Below, piece after piece: positions 16,904-29,545 of a stretch of DNA of 64,000 nucleotides. The stretch covers positions 34,357,911 to 34,421,910 of the forward strand of contig NC_088883.1 in NCBI RefSeq assembly GCF_032884065.1, given 5' to 3'. The notes beneath the pieces were generated by a model. The model saw only the letters and a list, made by a program, of their open reading frames with translations, had not been told where the DNA came from and did no database searches. This stretch comes from Artemia franciscana. Taxonomy: Eukaryota; Arthropoda; Branchiopoda; Anostraca; Artemiidae. Numbering within the stretch: position 1 is the stretch's first letter; each line of letters starts with the position of its first letter. A program made the position numbers and the translations under genes.

Positions 16904-16975
16904 ATGTTTGGAGGAGGATTTAAAAGAATGTGTCGAGAAAACCGTCCAGTATGCAAACAAATACAGACACAAAAG
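16904..16975 (+). other. Possible exon or coding scrap (weak)
   Basis: A short frame reading LEEDLKECVEKTVQYANKYR looks protein-like and is followed by a possible splice donor (AAAAGTAACT). I see no good acceptor upstream and recognise no family. It may equally be chance. Confidence 0.18.
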
Positions 16976-17100
16976 TAACTTTTTAACGTATATTTTTCAA
17001 GGTGCTGACATGTGGTGGCGCACCTTGGAAATTCCCCTCCCAGCCTTAAAACTCCTCTTTAGTCACACCTCTGACTGTATATCATGGTTTTAACCAATTG

Positions 17101-17734
17101 AATCGCGGATTTTTCACCCATGCATGTGAACATTCATTAAACAAAGCTAATGATTTTTTGTAGTCTTTTTAGTTGTTTTAGAAGGAGATTTGACTTTATT
17201 TGTCTTTATTTCTACTCATTTTTCATTTAGCAGACCTCTTTACTTTTCTTTTAAAAAACATGTTTCGTGGAGAAAATTTTAAAATTAATTTCTGTTCGTT
17301 TCTATTGAAAGTGTTTTTTTTTTTCAGTTTTTTTTTTTTTTTTTTTTTTAATTCATAGTTTGGCTTGGTATTTGTATGTTGTAGAATTTTTTTTCCAAAA
17401 TTTAATACTGACACTAACAATGTTGTTAAATTTCATTTAAAGGTGAAATTGATGTGAAAAGTAAAACGTATTATCATTCCCAAGAAATTCTTCTTCTTCT
17501 ATGCTCGTTCATAACTTGGATACATTTTCACTCCTGAATTTATTTAAATTGTAAGAGCAGAAGTAGTAATAGCGGTGGTCCCGAAAATTTCAGCTTAGCA
17601 CCTAATGTTCCCAATCGTTCTGTCGTCTCCCAGCCGTTCCTGTCATTGATCCCAGTCGTTCTCAACTGGGAAAATCGATCTATTGGCAAATATACACCGT
17701 GTCTATCGATTTAGTTTGGAAGAAACGTTAATTT
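17101..17734. other. No gene; T-rich spacer
   Basis: Mostly AT-rich, with a poly-T/T-rich tract at about 17317-17349. Nothing else recognised. Confidence 0.5.
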
Positions 17735-18420
17735 TCAAACAGTTCCTGGTCACAAACTGTAGTAAGGAGTGACCCGGCTCGATAATAACCAAAATTCTAA
17801 AAAACGGAACTTTGATACCAATAGTTACATAAAAAAAATTGCATTTTAATACTGATTTTAAATATATAAGTTTCATAAAGTTTAGTTTTATCCATCAAAA
17901 GTTGCTAGCCTGAGAAAATTTTCCTTATTTTAGAAAATAGGAAGAAACTCCACCTAAAAGTCATAGAACCTTAACAAAAATCACACCATCTGATTTAGCT
18001 TATCAGAGAGCCTTACTGTAGAAGTTTCAAGCTCCTATCTACAAAAATCTGGAATTTTGCGTTTTTTGCCAGAAGACAGATCACGGATGCGTGTTTATTT
18101 GTTTGATTTTTTTTCCTTGGGATGATCGTATTGACCCAGTGGTCCTAGAATTTCACAAGAGGGCTTATTCTAACGTAAATAAAAATTTCTAGTGCCCTTT
18201 TAAGTGAACGAAAAATTGAAGGGCACCTAGGCCCCCTCCCTTGCGGATTTTTTACCAAAGTCACCGGATCAACATTCCAAGACATGCATTTTATTCAGCA
18301 TAGTCGAAAAACCTTATTACTATTTCTTTGGGGACGACTTGCTCCCCCAAGGTCCCCTTGGGAGGGGCTACAGCTATTTGGGAGGGGACTAGTGCTTACA
18401 TATAGTAATGGTTAAAAATA
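17735..18420. repeat. Interspersed repeat family R1, copy 2
   Basis: Direct-orientation relative of 14769-15470, from CAAACAGTTCCTGGTCACAA to GCTTACATATAGTAATGGTT. Many point differences, and the starting hairpin is partly destroyed. Confidence 0.75.
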
Positions 18421-19258
18421 AATCATTCAAAAGAGAAAAAACACCATTAGCAAAAGAAAAAAGATTTTTTTCTTTTTATCTTTTTTATTCTTTGAAAAAA
18501 AAGGCGAATTTTTTGATTGTCTGAAAAACATGCTTGTAGCTTCAGAATTTTATTTTAATAATTTTAGCCCCCTCCCTCCTTCTAATGCGCAAATATATAT
18601 CCCGGGTAGTATACATTTGTAATATTATCTGTTACGCATACTTTTTTCTTGTCAAATAACGGATATGCATTGCATTTGCAACACAGGGTATATTTTTGCA
18701 CATTAAGGGAGGGATGAGGTAAAATTAATTTTCAACATGAAAAATATTGCATTTGGATTAAAAATGAAATTCTGATTCTAATAGTATGTATGTATGTAGC
18801 CCATATATGTATGTATTTACTTATAACCCATCATACAACATAATGAAGCGTTGGAGTGCATTGAGAAAAGAAGAGAGAAACACCATATCATAATTATATT
18901 CAAAAATACAAACAAAAATGATTCCACGTCAAAAAGAACATTTTGTCATTCATGGCCGGTTTACTTATTGTACAGCTAATAATAACATTCAGCTCATTCA
19001 ACTTAGTACATAGGTCAGACAAGCTATATTTTTCCATCAAATAGGAGTTGCGGGTCCGCGGAGGAGCTCGCAACAGAAACTTCACAACTTTGAAGAAAAG
19101 ACGCTTCATCCTAAGATGGTCAGGTTCACTAAATATAAGATAAAACGGTACTAAATACAGAATAGGGGGGAGGACGACACTATTTTAAATCCTCGCAAGA
19201 TGGGCTCTATTCAAATGAAACTCAGGACTAACAATTGTAACATATGTACGACACATTT
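18421..19258. other. No gene; AT-rich, short (TATG) repeats
   Basis: Includes TATGTATGTATG at about 18785-18797 and AT-rich sequence. 18560-18610 resembles the CTAATGCGCAAATATATA-type repeat seen near 23015 and 63535. No supported ORF. Confidence 0.45.
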
Positions 19259-19284
19259 GTACGATCCACACAAGTGGATCGTAC
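19259..19284. other. Perfect 11-bp hairpin
   Basis: GTACGATCCAC, loop ACAA, GTGGATCGTAC. Perfect stem; function unknown. Confidence 0.7.
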
Positions 19285-19383
19285 TTGAAAAACCTGAAGA
19301 AATGCACGGGAAGCGTCAGACGGTTTACCCCAAACAACACATTGAACCCCCTACTGACGGCAGGAAGTCAGGAGATTGCGCTC

Positions 19384-19625
19384 GGGGTTGCCAACTTCTC
19401 GGTCCATGAATTTGTTCCCTGAGCATCCAAAAACGTGTCATTTTAGCTAAATTGTGTTTATCTTGAAATCTCAAAACTACAGGTTAATCTTTTACCAGTA
19501 TTATTTTTGATCAAAAGGCGCTGTGTTAGCTTTTTTAAAGTGGCCAGTTAACATCAAATATAATAATGAAAATGAATAATAATCCTTATAAAACAGTCAT
19601 ACAAAATGACTTAGTGTGAAGCACA
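19384..19625. repeat. Dispersed repeat R3, copy 1
   Basis: It matches 55065-55300 in the same orientation: GGGTTGCCAACT, GGTCCATGAATTTGTTCCCT, CTTGAAATCTCAAAACTA, AGTTAACATCAAATATAAT and AAAATGACTTAGTGT. Unidentified family without coding capacity. Confidence 0.7.
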
Positions 19626-20119
19626 AAACTCATATAAACATATAAATCCCTTACTTTAGATGAAATCCTTTACGAAATTTCTGGCAAAAGTAAATTTCAA
19701 AAAAGGGAAAAGGGAAAAAAGAAAAAAATGGATGGTCAAAAAAAGGAAAAAAAGCACTACTTTTCTTAGAAGTGACTTTTTTTTCCAACACATATATCCA
19801 GTTGGGAAATGTATTGTCTTACCTACTAAACATACAAAATGTCTTCATTTTTGCCCTCAACGTCCCGAATTTCTAAAGTGTATCCCATTTTTGCCCTTTT
19901 ATGTCACCATGTCCTGGCGAATGGGAATGTGTCCTTTTAACGTAAAATGTATATAGTTGGCAACCGTGCCTGGACTACGTAGACTTGGTCAGCATTTTTT
20001 TAAAGTAGTTTAATCAAAAATTTACCAGTAAATTAAAGTATATTAACTATTAACAAGCATTTAATCTTTTTATTTCCTCCTTTGCTAATATTTTTTTAAT
20101 TAATCTGCAGACTTACGTA

Positions 20120-20293
20120 AGTGATTTTAGCTAGATGGTTCTGTAGTTGCGGGTTTATCGATCCGGTTCCAAACCTATTGCCAACTTTTCGTCCAATGAA
20201 ATTTGTTAGATCAATAGACGCCTCCGACAGAGTCGGACTGCACCTTCGGCATCGCATCTCCTAGAAGGAGAAAACAGTTCAGTCGCTGCAGCC
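20120..20293 (+). promoter_or_regulatory. Probable 5' leader / promoter of the host gene
   Basis: This stretch is richer in GC and CpG than its surroundings (CTCCGACAGAGTCGGACTGC, CTTCGGCATCGC) and ends in GCAGCCATGG, a strong Kozak context. TTCAGTC at 20278-20284 resembles the arthropod initiator, but it is very close to the ATG. No TATA box is obvious. Confidence 0.4.
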
Positions 20294-20486
20294 ATGGCGG
20301 ACGATGGTGGCAGTGATACTCCAGATACTTCACTGAAGTTATCCCATGAACCTTCTGAAGAAGTTGAAAATATTATGTTCGCACCTGAGTCGCTATCACC
20401 CCTTTCTGGTGGATATTTGCTAATTGTCGTTGCTCAACCGCAACAGGAGGACCATAAACTAGAAATTATAAATCGGCTTTCTAAAG
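20294..20486 (+). CDS. Host gene, exon 1 (N-terminus, product unknown)
   Basis: The ATG at 20294 in GCAGCCATGG opens 64 codons. MADDGGSDTPDTSLKLSHEP is an acidic, probably disordered start. Then comes a hydrophobic stretch GGYLLIVVAQPQQ followed by EDHKLEIINRLSK. It ends AAAG|GTATGT, a good splice donor, in phase 1 (193 nt). Reading through would stop two codons later, as expected for an intron. Base composition is more balanced than in the flanks. It joins in frame to exon 2 at 40760. I do not recognise the family. Confidence 0.72.
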
Positions 20487-21179
20487 GTATGTAGCATATT
20501 TTGCTGTCTAAATAGAGTGATTGGCAATGACTCAGGGAAAAAAGTTTGACCCCGCCCCCATCTCCTGGAATGTTTGTTGTAAATACATATGAAAATGCAT
20601 AGGGAACATTTTTGATGTTTTTTAAAGTTTTTTTGTAAAAACCTCCCCCACCCCGATTTGAAATCCTGGTTACAGTCTGGGTGGGGAGGGGGTGGGAGAA
20701 ATAATTTTCTCTTGGCAAAGGGATCTGCTTTAGCTAAAATCCGACTTATTCCAATAAATCTGTCTACCGAAATATATTGAAGGGCTTTCCTCTCCTACAT
20801 AATAACCGTGTTAAATATATGAGATCCCCCCCTCTATTTTATCTTACAACTATCAAATGTTAGTTCATAAATTTTGCTAATTTTTTCAATTAAATTGTGT
20901 TTTGTAGGTTTTAGTGAAAGATTAAATTATCCTTATGTTTTTTTAATTTAACTTATTTCTTTTTTAGGTCTGCAAGTCTTTTTTTTACTATTTTAACAAC
21001 TGCTTTTTACAACCTTCTCGACTCTCCGGAACAAAATTCCAAAATCATATTTGCTTGTTTATTGTGCAATTTTTTTTAGACCAAAATTCAAATTTATGAC
21101 ACTTGGATTTGTGATAAATTTTTTTTAGAAATAAAATCATTTTTGTCTAATTTAATATCGATAAGCCCTTATTTAATTT

Positions 21180-22060
21180 AAAGGCGTTTCGGGTCATTCG
21201 TAACATATTAACCGTGCAAAGGACAGAAGAAGACTATTAACATTTTTTTTTTTTTTATAGAGGACGAGGGGGTAATTTTCGATACAGTTGTACTAATATC
21301 CGTGCAAGAATTTATTTCAGGAACTACATAAAAATAATCGTGTCAGAAAAAGAATTAAAACTCTCTTGGTTAAGGGTATCAAGTCAGATGTCCTGAATCC
21401 CTGGTTTATATAGGTTTGATAGCCCTAGTTATACAGTGACGGAATATATTGGACCTATATAATTTGGGCTATATATTGACACATAAAAGGGGGAGGAGGT
21501 AAATTAAAATATTTGGTTTTGTATAGGTGTTTACGAGTCAGTTTTGGGTTATTCATAGCCTCTTACCGCGCAAGGGTCAGCGGACTAACCTACTTCATTT
21601 GGTTATAGAAGGGGAGAGGGTAAATTTAGATACTGTGCTAACCAAATCCGGATAAGAATTTATTTCAGGGAGTGAATCACAACTGTTAGATAAGAAAAAA
21701 GTGTAATTTTCTTATGGCCAATGGAATCAATAAAATGAAGACAAGTTCTAGTTTTATGTTTACGAAGCATTTCAGGTCATTCATAACATATTAACCGCGC
21801 TAGGGATAGCAAAATAATTTCAATTTATTTTGTTGTCTATAGGGGAGGGGGATGGTAATTTTGATACTATAGTACCGGTATTTACACAAGAATTTGTTTC
21901 AGAGGGTAGGTTTACGTCAAAATAAGTGAATCAGAAATGGAATGATTTTTTTTACCTCCTAGTTAATTTTCGATTCCATTGGTCTATGCATGGGGCACAG
22001 TTGTACCAGTATCCACGCAAGAATTATTTAAAATTTAGAGTCGGGGACAGGGGACGACTA
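21180..22060. repeat. Degenerate tandem repeat, 3-4 units
   Basis: Units share GGGTCATTCGTAACATATTA ACCG-like, a GGGGAGGGGGATGGTAAT block and CAAGAATTTATTTCAGG. Recognisable unit starts are near 21185, 21535, 21765 and (partial) 21990. Spacing is irregular. Confidence 0.6.
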
Positions 22061-22859
22061 TGTTGAAGTTGTGTGTTGTTGCAAACTAATTGATGAATAA
22101 ATAAATACTGATTAAGAAACTCTAGAAAAGATAATAAAGACTATGTCTATAACTGACAAGGGGGTTGGTGGAGGCTCCGATTGATTCCTTTTTTATGCTC
22201 TTTCCAAACATACTAATTCGTTCACTTGGAAGTGCATCCCCCACACCCCCTTGACTGTCCCATATTTGTCCAATGAATATATAGTAACACTGAAACAATG
22301 AAGTTTTTACATTATAATATATAGAATGCTTTCATTATTCCTTTCATGATGTTATCATGTTACCTTTCATTATTCTCCGCATTTGAAAATAACTTCAAAT
22401 AACATTTTTTGTAAATTACGAACTCAATCAAACACGAATATGCAGACTAAGAAGATGACCGGCTTATTATACGACCTGGACCCGTTATTCCAAGCGTGGG
22501 GTGTTTGCTTCACCGGTGGGACAGGGCAATATTTTGGTGGGTCATGGACAGGACATGCACCTTTCGGCTGGCTATAATTTAGAGTGGCAATTGCGAACAA
22601 AATTTTTTAAAGTGAATGACATTACATTCCTATAAATTTAAAACTAAAAAAGATATATGTTTCATGGGTATAAATATGTCTCGAGGAAGACTCAACTTTT
22701 AAGCTTCCTTCACGTGAAAACACGTAAGATTTTGATTGACAAAATGTAAATACTACAAGTGAGGCATTAAGGTTTTAGAAACGTCTAAGTGGGGCATGAC
22801 CCAACATTGGTAGCGAATCATTGAGCTAGACGCTATGATTGCATTGATGTTACCAAACA

Positions 22860-23150
22860 TATTATTAGGGCTATATATAGGACTTCTATGGGGTGGGGCA
22901 CAATTTCCAGTGATTTGATAAGCATATTTAGAAAGAACTTTTTACTGCATAATATGCAGAATAATTGTACCTAACACATTAGGGATGCAGACCTAATATA
23001 CTTAACCCCCCATCCCCCCTAATGTGCAAATATATAGTCCAAGTTTATTTCAAGTATTCGTATCTTACTTTGATATATTTCATTAGGATTGAGCGTCAGA
23101 GAAACATATTATAAAAACGTTAGGTAGGGCGTATATCATACAGATACCAA
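22860..23150. repeat. Dispersed repeat R4, copy 1
   Basis: 23075-23150 (TTTCATTAGGATTGAGCGTC, AGAGAAACATATT, GGTAGGGCGTATATCATACA) is the reverse complement of 63285-63345. The GGGCTATATATAGGACTTC and CCCTAATGTGCAAATATATA parts recur in 63405-63560. Both copies look like short palindromic elements with ~100-bp arms. Confidence 0.6.
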
Positions 23151-23799
23151 AGGGCATTACGTCACTTATGGAATCTTGTATGTATTTACCCAAAAATACG
23201 AGGTATACTCACCAGTCAATAATGAAACATGGTAACTATGGAGATTTAAGGCTATTCTGGAGAAAACACCTTAACAAAATGCATGCGGTACCATTAGATT
23301 CCTTTTTTACGCCTTTTCCAAATAACATAGTCACTTTTATGACAAGGTACCCCCTTTCCCCTCTCCTGATGGTCTTAGATAAAGCCCTACACTAAAAGAA
23401 AACTAAAACATTGAAATTCTTACTTTATTATGAGATGTAGGTTTCTATCAGCAGATTATCTTTTTTCATTCCTTTGTTATCCACATTTTCAAACATTCAA
23501 AAAAAATTTGATAGCTAAAATTCTATTGTAATTACTTTGCACGAATACTTTTCACGGGCGAAGAATGACAAAAACACCGTTACAACGAACACAAACGATT
23601 CATCACAAGATGAAAAATAATGAAGATATATTATTTAGGTCTGTATCTGGTACAGTAAGGGAGGGGGGTTGTCAGTGAAGTGACAATGTAGAATAAAGAA
23701 TCTATTGGTCATTGACAGTTCTGTCCTCTCTTGTGCCTGGGGTGAAACCTTGATAATTGCCCCCCCCCTTTCTATCTCCCACAAAATTTTCAGATCGAA

Positions 23800-24145
23800 T
23801 TTAATATTGTTTTTATTTTTTAAACAATTTGTTTTTTCAATATAAAATTGATTAATAATTTATTCTTTTTTATTAATTAAATTATATAAATATTATAATT
23901 CGTTTTCTGTTAATCATTTTACAGCCCATTGGTTCATTATCATTATTTTTTTAAGTTTATCTTTAGTTTATTAAACAATTAATAATTTATTAACTATTTT
24001 CAATTATTAACCTCACTTTCTACTTTATTTGAATTGAAATAAAATGTAAAAATTACAAAACGATCATAACAGTTAAATTATTTGTTTGAAATTCTTCACC
24101 CCTAGGATTTCAGCGCCCAGGGCAAGTGCCCCCTCTGTCCATCTC
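23800..24145. repeat. AT-rich dispersed repeat R5, copy 1
   Basis: Very AT-rich (TTAATTAAATTATATAAATA) and ending CAGCGCCCAGGGCAAGTGCC CCCTCTGTCCATC-like. It resembles 53450-53760, which ends CCTTTGGCAACTGTTTCCTC. Confidence 0.5.
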
Positions 24146-24659
24146 CTAAACCTGTTTCTGCTCATGATACTAATTTCATCTTACTGTAGACAGTTTCCTT
24201 CAGAAGCTCTCTAACTCTCCAGCGTTGCTTAGCACTCAATTTAGGAATGGGGAAAAGAAGAAGCAGTGTTGTCAGTATTGACAATGTTGCCAACTTGCTA
24301 GTATTTTTGCTGACCTTTCTTGGTATTTTCATTGAAAAAATTGTCCTTCCCCTTAGTTTTGAAACTTTTTCACATGCTTACCAATGGTTTGTGTTGCGCA
24401 GGTGCTGATCTTTTGATTTAATGAATTGACTCTGACTGAGCTTACCAGTTTCGAAAACCTCCCCCAAAAAATTCATGAATTAGTGCCACAGGCTCAGAGG
24501 GGAAGGGATATGAAATTGTTCTTAAACTCCTTAAGACTTACAACAATAAGATTGGAATAAAGATGAAAATATAAGCTAGGGAATAATGCTTAAAACAAAG
24601 GGATCTTTTGCGAGAAACCTTAAGAAATTCTGAAAACTACTTTCAAACAATCATAAATA

Positions 24660-24890
24660 TTTTCGGTATTAGGTTAATCATAATGAAATATACTAAAATA
24701 AGACTAAAATATTATAGTTTTGTAACAAAATAATTGGAACTACAGCAGAGAATCATACAGAGCAGGCCGCCCACACCTAACCAAAATACCAACTCTACAC
24801 ATTAAATATTTAATTAAAATATAACCAGAAATGTAGTTTATATCACCGAAACAAAGCTAATTATCTCCAACTGCAGCGAAGAAACCGGTT
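24660..24890. repeat. Dispersed repeat R6, copy 1
   Basis: Direct relative of 36710-36940: TTAGGTTAATCATAATGAAA, TATACTAAAATAAGA, ACTACAGCAGAGAATCATA and TTAAATATTTAATTAAAATA. No coding capacity. Confidence 0.65.
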
Positions 24891-25739
24891 TTTCTAAGAT
24901 TAAACAAATCGAACTTGTTGAATGGGGTTGGGATTTTTAACGAGTACCATATTTTCTTATTCCATTCCTAAGGTGTATTGGCTCATTTTGCCATCCCCTT
25001 CTATAAATTCTTCCATTAACCCCGTAATGGATAAATATAAAGACTAGTCAACTTTACATATTGCTTTTATGTTTTGTAATATCATCGGTCTTATCTCCAA
25101 CGCTTGATTACCGTTCGCCGTTCGCTATTGTAAAACACAATGATAGTATATAAAGTGGACTGTATTTATATCCAATAGAGTGGAGAGGGGGGGGGGTAAG
25201 GTGAAGCAATCCGTCTATTATTGTTTGGAAGACAGTTTCAGAATTTCTTTGAAAAGTTTTCTCGAAAGGATCCCAGGGCTTTAAATATTACTTAGAGATG
25301 ATATTCCTTATAGGGAAATATGTTCTGATTCGTGAATGGAACTTAGGAAAATGGACCCATATTCGGCAATAGGGCATGGGAAGGTCCTTGCCTTGATCCC
25401 TTCCTCCTTTTAGCACACTGACTTCTCATACAATTGTAAAATGCCTGTCCCAAGGAGATAAAGTATTCAGATATCTACCGGCCTAGGTTATGGTCCAGAG
25501 CAGTTTCAGAAAGGTTCCGAACTTCTTAGAAGGTTGTTTGAAAAAGGCTCTAAAATAAAAATCATTAAATTTCGCTTAGAAACCAATTCAAATCCTGGGA
25601 ACTTTATGAGGTCTTTTATAAGGCTTTGTAACGCCTTTAGACTTATAATCTAACTCAAATATTTGAAGCTCTTTCACCAACACTTACAGTCCAAGAGAAA
25701 GCCGATACTAAGGCAAGTTTCATAAGCTTCCTATATTGC

Positions 25740-27430
25740 AACAGGTCTTTGCGGAACGCTCAGAGTCTTAGGAGTGAGACTCTTGAGAAAATCTTCAAAT
25801 GCTTTAATTGTGTTGCAAAATGTAATAGGGTTAGGTCTCAATCCACTATACATTTTCACTTGCATTGCTCTGCAACTTAGACGCTTCTGTCGCAATTCTG
25901 GAAGCACTTGGAAACTTTATTCCAGAACCTTAGGAGTGAGAATCTTGAGAATATCTTCAAAAGCTTTAACTGTGTCGCAAAATGTAATGGGTTAGGTCTC
26001 AATCCACTAGACATTATCACTCGTGTTGCTCTGCAACCTAGACCCTTTTGTCGCAATTCTGGAAGCTCTTGGGAACCTTATTCCAGAACCTTAGAAGTGA
26101 GAATCTTGAGAATATCTTCAAATGCTTTAATTGGGTTGCAAAATGTAATAGGTTTAGGTCTCATTCCACTAGACATTATCACTCGTGTTGCTCTGCAACT
26201 TAGGCCCTTTTGTCGCAATTCTGGAAGCACTTGGGAACCTTATTCCAGAACCTTAGGAGTGAGAATCTTGAGAATATCTTCAAATGCTTTAATTGTGTTG
26301 CAAAATGTAATAGGGTTAGGTCTCAATCCACTAGACATTATCACTTGTGTTGCTCTGCAACTTAGACGCTTCTGTCGCAATTCTGGAAGCACTTGGGAAC
26401 CTTATTCCAGAACCTTAGGAGTGAGAATCTTGAGAATATTTTCAAATGCTTTAATGTGCTGCAAAATGTATTAGGGTCAGGTCTTAATATACTAGACATT
26501 ATCACTTGTGATGCTTGACAACTCGGACACTTGTGTCGCAATTCTGGAAGCACTTGGGAACCTTATTCCGGAACCTTAGGAGTAAGAATCTTGAGAATAT
26601 CTTCAAATGATTTAATTGTGCTGCAAAATGTAATAGGTTCAGGTCTCAATTTACTAGACATTGTCTCTTGTGATACTCCACAAATCGGACGCTTGTGTCG
26701 CAATTCCGGAAGCAGCTCGGAACCTTATTCCAGAACCTTTGGAGTGAGAATCTTGAGAATATCTTCAAATGATTTAATTGTGCTGCAAAATGTAATAGGT
26801 TCAGGTCTCAATTTACTAGACATTGTCTCTTGTGATGCTCCACAAATCGGACGCTTGTGTCGTAATTCCGGAAGCAGCTGGGAACCTTATTCCAGAACCT
26901 TAGGAGTGAGAATTTTGAGAATATCTTCAAATGATTTAATTGTGCTGCAAAATGTAATAGGTTCAGGTCTCAATTTACTAGACATTGTCTCTTGTGATGC
27001 TCCACAAATCAGACGCTTGTGTCGCAATTCCGGAAGCAGCTGGGAACCTTATTCCAGAACCTTAGGAGTGAGAATCTTGACAATATCTTCAAATGATTTA
27101 ATTGTGCTGCAAAATTTAATAGGTTCAGGTCTCAATTTACTAGACATTGTCTCTTGTGATGCTCCACAAATCGGACGCTTGTGTCGCAATTCCGGAAGCA
27201 CCTGGGAACCTTATTCCAGAACCTTAGGAGTGAGAATTTTGGGATGCTTTAATTGTACTGCAAAATGTAATAGGATCAGGTCTCAATCCACCAGCATTAT
27301 CACGTTTGCTGCTCCGCAACTCGGACTCTTGCGTTGCAATTCCGGAAGCACTTGGGTCCCACGGAGCTTTCGAACTTATTCCTGAAAGTTTCATTTATAA
27401 GACAATACAAGGTTCTGAGCTTGCAAAACT
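25740..27430 (+). repeat. 162-bp satellite array, about 10-11 units
   Basis: Unit marker TCCAGAACCTTAGGAGTGAG occurs at 25921, 26082, 26244, 26406, 26567, 26729, 26891, 27053 and 27215, i.e. steps of 161-162 bp, with decayed units at both ends. Because 162 is divisible by three, long frames run through it (25908-26474, 26531-27385; repeat peptide NSGSTWEPYSRTLGVRILRI). Units 26567-27215 form a more homogeneous block (TCCACAAATCGGACGC variant), suggesting recent local amplification. I see no start, signal or conservation argument for a protein. Confidence 0.9.
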
Positions 27431-27728
27431 CTGCTGTTTTATGCCTTTAATTTTTTTTTCAAACCCACCCTGCATTTATAGCGTTTGAGGAAGGCACATC
27501 CCTCTAACTTTTTTGTTTGATAGCCTTGGAAGAATTAAATGGCTGCGTAAATTGAGAAAACTTAGGATTTCGGAGAGGGTGGCTTTCTGCACAGCCGCAC
27601 TTAAAATCAAAAGCTTGCTGTTGCACAATGTCTTAAGCTAGTTTTACTTTAAGCTAGATTCAGCACTGAATCAGGACTTTGATAACTTTTGTATCGAGTC
27701 GGTCTGAAGCTTGGGGGTACCATGTTTT

Positions 27729-27764
27729 TACACTGAGATTGACCATCTGGTCAATCTCAGTGTA
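27729..27764. other. Near-perfect 36-bp palindrome
   Basis: TACACTGAGATTGACCA, two bases TC, then the exact reverse complement. It sits at the edge of the ~290-bp repeat array, next to a third partial GACCATCTGGGG. Confidence 0.8.
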
Positions 27765-27769
27765 TCATC

Positions 27770-29545
27770 TGGGGTTCATTTGATTTGACCATCTGGGGGG
27801 GGGAGGGATTGGGGGGCCAGATAATTCGGAAAAATAGAAAAACTTAAGTATTTTTAACTTACGAACGGTTGATCAGATCACAATGAAATTTGATATTTAG
27901 AAGGATATCGTGTCTCAGAGCTCTTATTCCAAATCCCAACCATATCTGGTGATATTGGGGGGGGAGCTGGGAGAGGGAAACCTAAAACTTGGAAAACACT
28001 TAGAGTGGAGGGATCGGGATGAAACTTGGTGGGAAAAATAAGCACAAGTCCTAGATACATGATTGACATAACCGGAACGGATCCGCTCTCTTTGGGGTAG
28101 TTGGGGGGGGGGACTAATTCTGAAAAATTAAAAAAATGAGGTATTTTTAACTTACGAACGGGTGATCGGATCTCAATGAAATTTGATATTTAGAAGGATA
28201 TCGTGTCTCAAAGGTCTTATTTTAAATCCCGACTGGATCTGGCGACATTGGGGGGAGTTTGGTGTGGGGGAACATAAATTCATGGAAAACGCTTAGATTG
28301 GAGGGATCGGGATGAAACTTGGTGGGAAAAATAAGCAGAAGTATTAGATACGTGATTTACATAATTGGAACGGATCTGCTCTATTGGGGGGGGGGGGTTA
28401 ATTCTGAAAAATTAGAAAAAAAGACGTATTTTTAACTTACGAAGAAGTGATCGGATCTTCATGAAACTTCATATTTAGAAGGACCTCGTAACTCAGATCT
28501 CTTATTTTAAATCCCAACCGGATCAAGCGTAATTGGGGGGGGGCACTTTGGGATACCGGAAATCTTAGAAAATACTTAAAGCGATGAGATCAGGACGAAA
28601 CTGGATGGGAAGAATAGAAACCTTTCTAAGATACGTGACTGACGTAACCGGACCGGATCTGCTCTCTTTGGTGGAGTTGGGGTGGGGGTAATTTTGAAAA
28701 TTGAGGTATTTGTAACTTCCGAAGGGGTGACTAGATCTTAATGAAATTTGATATTTAGAAGGATCTTGTGCTTTAAAGCTCTAATTTTAAATTCCGACCA
28801 GATCCTGTGACATTGGGGGGTGTTGGAGGGTGAAACCGGAATTCTTGGAAAACGTGAAAATTGGGGTATTTTTTTCTTACGAATAGGTGATCGGATCTTA
28901 ACAAAATTTGATATTTAGAAGGAATCCATGTCTCAAAGCTCTTATTTCAAATCCCGACCAGATCTTTTGACATTGGGGGGAGTTGGAGGGGGAAAGCTTG
29001 GGAAACACTTGGAGTGGAGGAATCGTGATGAAGCTTGGTGGATAGAATAAGCAAATGTCCTTGATACGTGATTGACATAACCGTACTGGATTTCCTCTCT
29101 TTGGTGGAGTCGGGGGGAGGGGTTCAGTGATTTGGCGAGTTTGGTGCTTCTGGGCGTGCTAGGACGACGAAAATTGGTAGGTGTGTCAGGGAGCGGCAAA
29201 ATTTGACTTGATAAAGTCGAATATCTGGGGTAAAATATCACCATCTTGATAAAATTCGACCATCTGGGGGGCTAAAGGGAGAGGAAAAATAAGAAAAAAT
29301 TTGGTATTTATAACTTATGAGTGGGTGATCGGATCTTAATGAATTTTGATATTTAGAAGGACATCGTGACTCAGAGCTCTTATTTTAAATCCTAACCGGC
29401 ATTAAGCCTCTTATTTTCTTTTTTAAATCAATCTATTGATTCACAGAATTTTGTTACGAGCTCATACCATATGATCTCTTGGCTCTTAGCTCTTCTTGCC
29501 TCGTCACAAGTGCCATATGAGCTCTTAGCTCTTGTTCTTTTGTAA
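27770..29545 (-). repeat. ~290-bp unit array R7, copy 1 (inverted relative to copy 2)
   Basis: The marker TGATATTTAGAAGGA occurs at 27891, 28184, 28469, 28749, 28909 and 29347. Intact spacings are 280-293 bp; the last two are altered by deletion or insertion. Each unit contains CTTACGAACGGGTGATCGGA, CTCTTATTTTAAATCCCGAC, a G-rich GGGGGGAGTTGG block, GGGATGAAACTTGGTGGG and a second G-rich block. The region 29400-29545 (GAGCTCATACCATATGATCT, CATATGAGCTCTTAGCTC) matches the other end of copy 2 at 44280-44400. Confidence 0.85.

Noticed and set aside
24189..24275. Possible exon after CTTACTGTAG inside intron 1
   Set aside because: About 28 open codons in the right phase but no usable donor before the stop. 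Likely chance.
25740..27430. CRISPR-like array
   Set aside because: Whole 162-bp units repeat without unique spacers, so this is a satellite, not repeat-spacer alternation.
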